From Chara braunii (lineage: Eukaryota; Streptophyta; Charophyceae; Charales; Characeae), in NCBI GenBank assembly GCA_003427395.1, contig BFEA01000966.1, positions 155,155 through 196,978 on the forward strand: a stretch of DNA of 41,824 nt. The letters run 5' to 3'. Positions 31,081-39,815 of the stretch are shown here, piece after piece. The position numbers and the translations under genes were made by a program. Below the pieces are notes generated by a model. It saw nothing but the letters and a program-made list of their open reading frames with translations. It had not been told where the DNA came from and searched no databases. How positions within the stretch are numbered: position 1 is the first letter of the stretch; each line of letters begins with the position of its first letter.

Positions 31081-31642
31081 TTAGTTTTTTTTCGATATCT
31101 CCCAATCCGCGCGTTTTTGCGAGAGGCGCACCAGAGTAAAGTTCGACCTCTCGTCGAGGCGAACGTTTTGAGATGTTTTTTGAGAAATTCTAACAGCTAG
31201 AAAAAGAGATATGAAATTTTTTGTATTTTCTAATTGAAAATCCTAAAAATCATGAGTTTAGATATTTAATTCGTTTTTTTTTCAATATCTTCCGATCCGC
31301 GCGTTTTTACGCGAGGAGCACTGGGAGCAAAGTTCGACCTCTCGTCGAGGCGAACGTTTTGAGATGTTTTTTGAGAAATTATAACGGCTAGAAAAAGAGA
31401 TATGAATTTTTTTGTATTTTCTAATTGAAAATCCTAAAAATCATGAGTTTAAATATTTAATTCGTTTTTTTTCAATATCTCCCGATCCGCGCGTTTTTAT
31501 GCGAGGCGCACATGAAGCAAAGTTCGACCTCTCGTCGAGGCGAACATTTTGAGACGTTTCTTGAGAAATTCTAACGGCTAGAAAAAGAGATATGGAATTT
31601 TTTGTATTTTTCTAATTAAAATTCTCAAAATCATGAATTTCT
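31081..31642 (+). repeat. Three 190-bp tandem repeats with conserved hairpin
   Basis: Units begin at about 31093, 31283 and 31473 (CAATATCTCCCGATCCGCGCG and variants). Each contains an identical 24-base element at 31141, 31332 and 31522, with arms GTTCG and CGAAC plus CCTC and GAGG, one bulged A and a TCGTC loop. Other parts of the units vary by substitutions and small indels, so the hairpin is the most conserved part. Confidence 0.85.
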
Positions 31643-31966
31643 TTTTATTTTAATTACGAAGAAACGGAGCGAAATTAGATAAACCCCGCCCGGACCAAAG
31701 TTGGTCCTTGTATTTATCCCGACATTTTGAGACCTTAGTCGGGGAAAACGGACTCCGTTTGGACGAGTAGTGACCGCCAACAGACAGGAAAAGAGGAAAA
31801 AATTAAAAGAAAAATAGTGATTTTCTTTGTATTTTTATAAAAATAAAACGGAAACAGAAGTCTGCGGCAAAAGTGATCCGAGGGAACCCGACTTTCAAAT
31901 TGACTACAAACTGACGGAAAATTTTATGCCTCGAGAAGTTGTACGTGGTGGCGTGCGGTGACGCGC

Positions 31967-32030
31967 AAAACCCTAAAACCCTAATTGGGGGAAACCCTAA
32001 TTAGGGTAAAACCCTAACCCTAACTTAGGG
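31967..32030 (+). repeat. Interstitial telomere-like CCCTAAA block
   Basis: AAACCCTAAAACCCTAATT, then AACCCTAA and the inverted TTAGGGT, ACCCTAACCCTAA and TTAGGG: about six degenerate CCCTAAA/TTTAGGG units in mixed orientation over 64 bases. It resembles the Arabidopsis-type plant telomere unit. Because it lies inside an element leader it is not a chromosome end. Confidence 0.65.
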
Positions 32031-32284
32031 AAGGGCGGTGCGTAGCCGGGCGGATACAAGTCTTTCTATCCGACCGGTGATGAGAAACTTTGTATAAATC
32101 CAGTTGACCAAATTGAAATTAATCAATATTGGAAATTTTGTTTTATTAAATAATTTTGGTTGTAAATTTGTTTTAAGTACTAATTTATCATTTAAAATCA
32201 ATTTAAAATCAAAGTAATTATCTAAAATTCTACAAGAAAGGAGAGTTGACTTTATTTCGACTTTGTGATTCGGGTGGTACTTTG

Positions 32285-32706
32285 CTGAACCCCATGCCAA
32301 CGGGGGGGGAGCCAAGTCCTGCCGAAATTACTCGGCAATTTGCTGAATTTTATTCAATTAAATCTTAAATAATTAAAGAAAATACTTGAAAATTAGCTAA
32401 AAATTGAGATACTTAATCTTTCTTGTTGAACATCATTTTGAGGTCTTCGGCCAAACCCTCCCTCAACGGGGGGGAGCCAGAATGCAGCCGGAACTCCGCA
32501 AAAATTTTCTAATTTAAATTATTAATCTTTTTTTATATATATATATATATATATATTGAAAGCAATTAGAGAAATTAAATAAAAATACGTTAGAAATTTG
32601 TTTCTTTCAGCGGCCTTCCTCTTCTTTCATTTGGCTTTAGTTCTGGGTAGGTAGCATTTGTCTAGGGACAATAGTCCCGAACCCCATCCCAAAGGGGGGA
32701 GGCGAA
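32285..32706 (+). repeat. Three C-run/G-run motifs
   Basis: The motif AACCCC(A/T)(T/C)NCCAACGGGGGGGGAGCC occurs at about 32287-32313, 32452-32479 and 32677-32705, each time followed by a GCCGAAA/GCTGAAA-type box. CCCC and GGGG can pair with a short loop. Spacing is about 165 and 225 bases. The rest of the interval is AT-rich and diverged. Confidence 0.55.
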
Positions 32707-33030
32707 ACGCTGCTGAAATTTTAGTGAAAATCCTGAAATTTTATTTCTACCCCTAAAAAGGATCAAACTCGGCGGGCTTATTTAAGTATTGATCCTTAAT
32801 ATATATATAAACTAAGACAGAAAATTTAACTTAACTAAATACATTTTCTTTAATTTATAATTGAAAAATACAAGAGAATTCCCTAGAAGGAGAAGGGAGG
32901 GAGACATTGCGGTAACCTGGTTTCAGGAGAACCTACTAGCTTGTTCTCGAAGGCGTGAGGGAAGCGACGTGAAATTTCAGTCATTAATCTACACCTTCTG
33001 CTTGTCGCGCTCTCCCTAGCCGCCAGTTGG

Positions 33031-34047
33031 ATGTGGCCGCGGATGCAAGTAGAGGTCTATGGGGCTACCATTGACTGGGACTTAGAGCCCCCTAAACTCA
33101 TAGAGGGGGATCTGGTCGAGCTCACGATCCCCGGACGCAGCATTCGACATGCAGACGGCCAGTTTGCGTGGAGGTCCATAATCCTGTCCGAGGACGTGTG
33201 GCTTTGGACGTACAGAGAGCACCGCCCGGGGCAAGGAGTGGGCGTAGTGAGAGCCTACTTGTATTTGGGACCGGGTGCGGTCAGGGAGGCCGTGGTGGGC
33301 TTCGCGACGACAGGGACTAGTGACGCAGTTAGCAGAGCATTACGCTACCTAGGGGAAGAGGTGGCTGCTTTCCGAGCAGAGGACGCGAGTGACCCGTTGA
33401 CCCTATTTCACGGACGCCCTCCTCTTGATATCACGGGCGAGCTCGTAATAGCACGGGACGAGTTTTTCCCGTACAGCGTTAGGAGCCTGCGGACGATAGT
33501 TCCGACGTTCGTAGTGGAGAGCGTCTTTGGAGGTATTGGTGGAGTGGTCGAGACNTACCTGCCTTATCAGGATCTCAAGATCTTGGCGAGAAGACCTGCC
33601 GACCTGGACTATATCTATTATTCGCTCGCGACTGGTGGGCCTCGTTGGGGAGACGAGAGGGTTCAGCTTATAGAGCTGATCCGCTCGATAGACGACGAGT
33701 GGCCCCAGTCTTCGTGCGTTTGGGATTGGCTAGANNGTGAGCTNCNAGNAGGCCCCGAGTACGTGACTTGCATCGGGCGGCTCTTCTCAGACGACTGGGG
33801 GAGCTGGTGGAGTGAGGACGCCGCGCGACCTCTGATATACGGCCATCAGTTGACGGAGTACTACTAGGCTATAGGACAGGCGCCATACCGCATCGAGGAC
33901 GAGTTTGATGACGAGGGTTGGGAGCGAGAAGACGACGAGGAGCTGTGGGAGCCAGACTTGGTCGACCCAGATAGTGAGGTTGACCAGGAGGAGATTGACG
34001 TTATAGACGCCCATTTTTCCAGGATAGGAGTAGCGGTTCGGGCGTAG
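33031..34047 (+). pseudogene. Element 3 upstream frame A, unknown
   Basis: A 278-codon frame from ATG 33031 to TAG 33865-33867 that stays open for 60 more codons in the same phase (strongly acidic: DEFDDEGW, DPDSEVDQEEID) to TAG 34045-34047. The TAG at 33865 is therefore likely a point mutation or readthrough site. No known domain is recognised. It has an aromatic-rich body, with FAWRSIIL, GTSDAVSRALRYLG, VPTFVVESVFGGIGGV and LDYIYYSL...RWGDERVQLIELI. It resembles frame B downstream (GLFLWTVIL, GTSRSWWRSELLG, LPIFVIGQTYGSVDRL, VYYAICARWGPPSRETLDDII), so A and B look like a tandem duplication. The first frame after the PBS, ahead of gag, recalls the extra upstream ORF of Ogre-type elements, but I see no homology. 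Confidence 0.6.
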
Positions 34048-34210
34048 GAGGTAAAGGAGCGCACCACGGCGACGGTTGAGTGAACCTGGTTACTGAACCT
34101 ATTCGACCATACTGGACCTGAGTGCGAGAGTTGTCAGAAGGGTTAGTAGCGTCGCGAGATGGGGTGTATCAGAGGGAGTAGAGTGATGCTGACCGAGAGT
34201 AGGAGAAGAA
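34048..34210 (+). other. Spacer between frames A and B
   Basis: About 160 bases with stops in all frames; no feature seen. Confidence 0.4.
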
Positions 34211-34966
34211 ATGAGGAGTGATTCAGCGGTCTGGTTAGCTTATGTTTTCTCACGAGAGTCCGAGTCGTATAGTGTGAGGAAGCTTGTGGGACCCAGAGAG
34301 ACGGCGGTTGGATACGACATACCACTTCCTGTGGCGTTAGAAGACACAGGGTGAGTACCGATACGATACTTGGGAACGTGGCTCGCAGAGGGGCTCTTCC
34401 TATGGACAGTGATACTACGAGACGAACGACCCGAGAGGATTCATGATCTAGAAGGGGTCGGACATCTAATAGCGGATAGAACACACGATTTAGAGATAGG
34501 GCTAACGGTCGCAGGGACGAGCAGGAGTTGGTGGAGAAGTGAGTTGTTGGGCAGAGTGATCGTTAATCAGCAATTGGCGAGACTCGCTGGAGGGAGGACG
34601 AGTAGGAGCTGCTTGGTGTACGGTCCACCACATCCGACCCTCTACCCGAGAAAGGATTGGCGATTCGGACTTCCTATCTTCGTGATAGGCCAGACCTATG
34701 GGAGCGTGGATCGTTTGAAGAGAGCAGTGGATCACACACTTTACGCGCTCTGGGGGGGCTTAGCGCCCCGCTTCAAGGAAGTATACTACGCCATTTGTGC
34801 GAGGTGGGGGCCGCCCAGTAGAGAGACGCTTGACGACATCATAGATGTTACGAGCTGGGTGGACTGTCTGAGACCAATCGATCTGATTAGGTACTGCAGG
34901 AGACGGGCAGAGATCGATTACGCGGGGCTAGAAGACGCGAGATTTCTCTTCGAGCTCGCAGCTTAG
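34211..34966 (+). pseudogene. Element 3 upstream frame B, paralogue of frame A
   Basis: About 251 codons from ATG 34211, with one in-frame TGA at 34352-34354 (CGA expected) and an end at TAG 34964-34966. An alternative start downstream of the TGA at 34370 gives 198 codons. The product has no known domain. Its body aligns with frame A over about 150 residues in the same order: G-x-F-x-W-x(2)-I-L, a GTS box, YGPP/HGRPP, PxFVxxxxxGxxxxx, YYxxxxxxGPxxxxxxLxxxI. The acidic tail of A is absent; B ends YAGLEDARFLFELAA. Confidence 0.55.
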
Positions 34967-34969
34967 GGA

Positions 34970-35473
34970 ATGCCGGAAAGGACGCCCACGGTGATGCGTC
35001 TAGAAGAGTAACTGGTAAGCACAGGATACACTGTGACAGTACTTCTCCGAGCGTACTTAGATGAGGACTTGACGGCGAGTGGGTGCAGACAACGAGTTAG
35101 GGATTTGATCCACGAGCATAGAGCTGATGTACTGGCGCAAGTGACCTTCCAGACCTCGATTACTTATGATGTGATGATATGGTCTCATGGTTATATGCGC
35201 GCGGAGCACTACCACTATGAGACGGTAGAGGAGGCTAGAGCGAGGGTGAGAGGATGAGCTGGAGAAAGTTGTGGACTGAGTATGGAAGAGGAGAGTGAGG
35301 CAGTCGGAAGAGTGAGAAAGCGCGTTAAAGAACCACTCTTGAACCAGGTAAAGAAGTTGGGGGACAAGTTAAGGGAGATCTGGTCGTGTCGAGACGAGGG
35401 CAAGTTGCGAAGGGCTGAACTCGTGACAAGAGAGTTAGACAATCTGTTTAGGGAGGAAAGAGAGATTATCTAG
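34970..35473 (+). pseudogene. Element 3 upstream frame C, unknown, interrupted
   Basis: From ATG 34970, four bases after the stop of frame B and in the same phase. It is interrupted by TAA 35009-35011 (CAA expected), TGA 35255-35257 and ending TAG 35471-35473. Segments: TVTVLLRAYLDEDL..., YHYETVEEARARVRG, and a highly charged, probably helical C-terminal part (EAVGRVRKRVKEPLLNQVKK, LRRAELVTRELDNLFREE). No domain is recognised. It could be one protein or two. Confidence 0.4.
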
Positions 35474-35598
35474 GCGTGGAGATCAGACTTTCTGGAGAGC
35501 GTAAAGGCTAGAAGCGTATCACGAGGAGGAACTAGTAAGCGATCTGCAGAAAGCGAGACAACGGAAGACAAAGTTACGNGGGGGAGTAGCGACGGGAC

Positions 35599-36114
35599 AT
35601 GAGCGGCACTGCACTACACACGACGGATTGGTACTCATTACATGTGGTAGGGAGATTGGACGGACCATTAGTGTTAGTGATTATAGAGCTCCAGCTCCAT
35701 ACCAGGCTGTGCATAGTTGAGGAGGCAGAGTGTGTCCGCCGTGCACTGCGTGAGGCTAGGGGAACAGGACTTTGGATTGGAATAGAAGGAGGACGGAGGA
35801 TAAAATACGTACTCCAAGTGACACCTTTCGAAGGTCGGTCTCGGATAAGGGCATGGTACGAGACGACCCGAGAGGCTGAGAGGTTGAAGATAAGCGAGGC
35901 CAGGAAAGCTGGAGAGTTAGGGAGAGTTGTAACAGATGGTGCAATACTCAGGGTGTTAGCCACTCACAACCGGTACTGGAAGGAAACGATGAAGACTTTA
36001 GAGGCGATAGACGAAGGAGGAGATAGTGAGGACTTTGAGATATTTTATGACGTATTGGAGCGGTCGGCGAGGAGGCTACAGGTCGTTATGGCACTAACTT
36101 ACCTCAGCTGTTAG
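35599..36114 (+). pseudogene. Element 3 upstream frame D, unknown
   Basis: A 171-codon frame from ATG 35599, without internal stops. The N-terminal half is hydrophobic (GPLVLVIIELQLHTRL), then CIVEEAECVRRALREARG, and a charged C-terminal half (YETTREAERLKISEARKAGELG). No known family. It follows frame C after about 125 bases in another phase. It is probably one of the small products of the pre-gag cluster or a piece of one larger decayed frame. Confidence 0.4.
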
Positions 36115-36162
36115 ACAGATGACCTCGTGACTGTTGAGGATATAAGGTAGAGGAAATGGAAA

Positions 36163-36444
36163 TTGGAAGCTCTTGGAAGTAAAGAGGAAGCTATAAAGGT
36201 CGATCGGCGACATTGGGCGACATTAGGAGGGCCTTTAGCGGGTTTGCCGATTCAGACTGGGCTAGGAGAACTAGATAGGAGGACGGAGAGAGACGCTCAG
36301 GAACTCTTGAGAAGTGTTGATCAGGAAACATTGGCTAGGTTTGGAATTGAAAACCGTCTCAAGGATAGAGATCCGGCCACGGACGTACTTTGGATCCGGA
36401 CAGGCACGGCCTTGTTGACCGAACCCGAAGGAGAGGTTACTTAG
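36163..36444 (+). pseudogene. Element 3 upstream frame E, unknown
   Basis: A 93-codon frame, in phase with frame D after a TAG. It is charged, with RRTERDAQELLRSVDQETLARFG. It overlaps the open gag frame by 55 bases. It may be the C-terminal part of frame D. No domain is seen. Confidence 0.3.
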
Positions 36445-36537
36445 ACACAGATCTGCGACCGGTATGGGATACTAGAGGTGGTAATCAAGGCAGTCGAGAG
36501 CTAAGATTGGAGGCGGACGCGAATCGTGATAAAGGAA

Positions 36538-36612
36538 CAGGTCTGGGCTGCCGCGACTGTCACAGGTCTGGGCTGCCGCGACTGTCACAGGTCCGGGCTG
36601 CAGCGACTGTCA
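36538..36612 (+). repeat. 25-base tandem repeat, three copies
   Basis: CAGGTCTGGGCTGCCGCGACTGTCA in three copies (36538, 36563, 36588), the third with three changes. The period is not a multiple of three, so each copy is read in a different phase. This argues that the true gag start lies downstream of it. Confidence 0.8.
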
Positions 36613-36683
36613 TAGGGTCGGACTGTAACAGTTGGCCAGAATACCTAATTGCATCTTCTGGCGGTCCAATAGAACCCGACACG

Positions 36684-39185
36684 ATGGGGCCACAACCGAC
36701 CGCGGGCGAAGCGGGAGAGGAGTATAGGACATCGCCCGACCGGGCTCTGAGAGAACTGAAGGAGCGAATTAGGCAAGAAGCACCGCTGAGATGGGCTGAC
36801 CAAACCAATGACGGAAGGTCCGACATGAGAGGTGAACCAGTTGCGACAGAGTCACAGGAGGCTCTAAAGACGGGTACCTCGAGCGGACGACGAGAAACGA
36901 CGAGGCGGCGCTCCCCCGAGTACGAGCGGAGGGACATCATAGTGGACAGGTACAGAGACGACTGGAGAGAGAATTTGAGGGATTCCTACTGGAGGGACAG
37001 AGATAGAGAGAGAGCGCCGCCCAGACGAGTCTTCGACCCCCAAACAGGGGAGTCACATCCGCTCCCTTACGAGAGCAAGGACCGGTATATTATTACGCAC
37101 AAGGTCTCAGAGCCTCCTGCCTTCATCACAGAATATCTCGAGAAGTGGGAGCTTCACGCCAGCCGGAGTCAGTGGTCGGAGGAAGAGATTATAGAGAACT
37201 TCCTATTTAATGTGGACCCAAGTCTCGATAGGGAAGTTAAGGAAGCTCGACCGAAGGATGGCAAATGGNCTACGTACAAGAAGAACCTCGTTGAGCTTTA
37301 CAAATTGGAGGATAACAAGTATTCNATCAAGGACCTTGAAACAATGACTCAAGATGAAGATGAGAGCGTACGGGCATTTGGGATGCGTTTCCANAAGATC
37401 TCCGACGTGCTGATGAAGAAGGGNAAGATCTCAGAGGTCGAGCGNTGTACTATCTTCATCGGACACTTGTCCAAAGGTAGGCAAAAGAGTATNCTTAGAG
37501 ATCTTCCGCGCGACAGGCTTGATTTCCCAGAAGTTCTAAAGCTCGCGATAAAGGCAGAGGCAGACGATTACAAGGACTTGGTGTGGAGAGGGATGAGGAG
37601 ACGTGACTTCTCTCTCTACAAGGAGTATGCCACTGATAGATGTCCTGATTTCAAGGACTATCCCTGGTCGGAGAAGAATGAGGCTTTAGATGAGGAAGTG
37701 AAGGAGATACGGGACATGGTCAAGGGATTGACAAGACAGGTTACGGAGATTGTGACCGCCACAGGGGTCACGGCCTACCGGGACAAACCTGGAGGGCCCT
37801 ATTCGCTTCGCTGGGACCGTAGGAACAAGGATTCCTGGAGGAGTGTCGAGGATAGAAATCCTCGGACGCTGACTGATTATTGAACGAGGGGAGAAGAGAG
37901 AGACGATGAGCCATGGCGACGTAGGAACGATGAGATAGACCGAGACCGCAGAGATCGCGAGCCGTTTGTGCGAGCAAGAAGGCTGGATGATTACCCGCGA
38001 AGCCCTCGCTATGAGGCCGATCGGGGTAGAGGCGACTCCCGCGGCCAATGGGAGAGGGACGGCAGATACGAGGGATCGGACCGGGATGGATATAGGGACG
38101 ACAGATACGAGAGGTCGGGTCGAGATAGCTACCGAGGAAGTTGATATGAGAGAGGAGATCGGGACTGGGAACAGCAAGATAGGTCGCGCGGACGGTTTGG
38201 GCGCGGGGGAGATGCGAGAGAGCAGCGCGACGAGTTGCGGGGATGGTACAACCGAGGGGACCGACGTGATGAGTCACGAGGACGATATAACTCGGGAGAC
38301 CGTCGGGATGATTCGCGAGGGCGATATGACCAAGGAGGGTCTGGAGGAGACCGGCGCAACGATTTGCGCGGTCGGAATGAGAGAGGGGGATATGGTGTCT
38401 CATCAGAACCATATCCNAAGTCGCCTGACCCCAACGCGGCCAGAAATTCGATGTCTAAAGGCGCAGACGACAGGGCGTCTACTCCCAGAAACTCATGCGT
38501 CTATTGTAGAGGGGAAGATCATATCAAGAGGGATTGCCCGGACCTCAAACGGACAATAGAAGAGGGACTTGTCGTGCTTGACGACCGCAAGTACGTCAAG
38601 TGGGCAGATGATCTCGGAGATGTATCAATGTTCCCTTCGATGAAGGAGAATGTCGAAGCAAGGAGAATAAAGACGAGCAAAGGAATGGAGCCGGTCAGAA
38701 GTCAGAGCATCAAGATAACCTTAGAGGGGGATATGGCGACCACACCCATAAGGGTGGCAGCCACCAAGTCGGCGAGAGGGTCTTCATCAAAGAAAACTGA
38801 CACGGATTACGTGATGGCGGAGAAGGACGGGCANCGGGTCGATGGAGAGGAGGTTATCCTTTCGCCGCGAAAGCGGGGAGTCAAGAAGTTCTTAATGAAG
38901 AGTTCGCTGGACGAGATTGACACGGTCGAGCCACTGAGGCGGGCCCTGTGGCAACCCATGCAGTGCTCTATTCTGGAGTACCTGGCGGNATCGAAGCCAG
39001 CTCGTGATGAGTTACAGATGATCACGAGGAAGACCCGCATACCTCTATCGGAGGAGGGTCAGGGGGCCCCTAAGGCGGAAGCTTTTATAGTAGCAGTAAA
39101 GGGAGTGACCGCCAGAGCGGACCGCATGGCGACAGTCCTTCTTGATAGAATGGAAGGTGTGCCCCCAGACAAGTTTTATATACTT
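36684..39185 (+). pseudogene. gag: Element 3 gag with zinc knuckle
   Basis: The ATG at 36684 is preferred because it lies after the out-of-phase 25-base repeats; the same frame is open from 36390. Parts: Arg/Glu-rich N terminus (RRETTRRRSPEYERRD), a capsid-like region at about 37060-37580 (PPAFITEYLEKWE, LVELYKLEDNKY-IKDLETM, RAFGMRF-KISDVLMKK-KISEVE, FIGHLSKGRQKS), a Arg/Asp/Gly-rich linker, and the knuckle CVYCRGEDHIKRDC (C-x2-C-x4-H-x4-C) near 38495-38540. TGA codons at 37881-37883 and 38142-38144 interrupt it in the Arg-rich linker, both in place of probable CGA. There is no phase change. The capsid pattern resembles Gag of basidiomycete gypsy elements as I remember them. Confidence 0.75.
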
Positions 39186-39815
39186 GGTAGCGGGGCCGTA
39201 GAGACGATTATAAACGATGGAGCGGTACTCGATGCTGTGATTGATAACGGCAGTGAGGCTGTCATCATAGACGAGGACCTGGCAGTACAGGTTGGACTGA
39301 GCCTCGATAGGTCATACTTATTCGAGATAGAGACGGCTGATGGGAGAAAGCAACAGATCACTAGGGTTTGTCACAAGGCAGCCATAGAGGTCCAAGGGGT
39401 ACGAGTGACCCTTCCTGTCTTTGCAGTCAAAAACTGCAGCTCCGATTTGCTCTTTGGTCGAACGTGGCTGAGCCACGTGCATGCGGTGACGATAGAGCGA
39501 CCTGATGGGAGTCAAACATTGTCCATTAAGAAGCCAGACGGGACGCGGGTAATGATTGAGACAGTGGAGCCTCGAGACCCGAGGAACAGAGCAGCTCTCG
39601 CTGTGGGTGCAAGACCCAGTGAGCAGATTAAGTCGTTGCCTATCTCCANCCGCGCGGTGCGATTTCGCGAGAAGAAATATGGACCACTGCTCACAGAGGA
39701 AGAAGGTCGGATGGTGGAGGTCGAAGACTTAGGGAGTCGCCTAATAGTGGACGGCAACTCGTGCCCAAAGGGAAAAGATGAGGAATTTGGCGGTGTGGTA
39801 TCCGTGTCTTTTTAA
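39186..39815 (+). pseudogene. Element 3 aspartic protease domain
   Basis: Continues the gag frame. It contains LDAVIDNGSEAVIIDEDLAVQ (active-site Asp at 39243-39245, D-N-G-S) and CSSDLLFGRTWLSHVHAV (flap partner, usually ILG). The D-N-G triplet is unusual: pepsin-type proteases need Ser or Thr after Asp. The GSE after it is common in fungal-type gypsy proteases. TAA at 39813-39815 separates it from the RT in the same phase. It is either a dead copy or a lineage variant. Confidence 0.7.

Larger units (their letters stand above)
30963..33030 (+). other. Element 3 leader, AT-rich, repeats, no gene
   Basis: About 2 kb between the PBS and the first long frame. It is AT-rich and has stops in all frames. 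It contains three 190-bp repeats, a telomere-like block, three C-run/G-run motifs and an AT microsatellite (about 32535-32560). It is unlikely to code; packaging, dimerisation or translational control are possible roles. Confidence 0.6.

Noticed and set aside
31967-32030. Chromosome end
   Set aside because: Only about six degenerate units in mixed orientation, inside an element leader with sequence on both sides.
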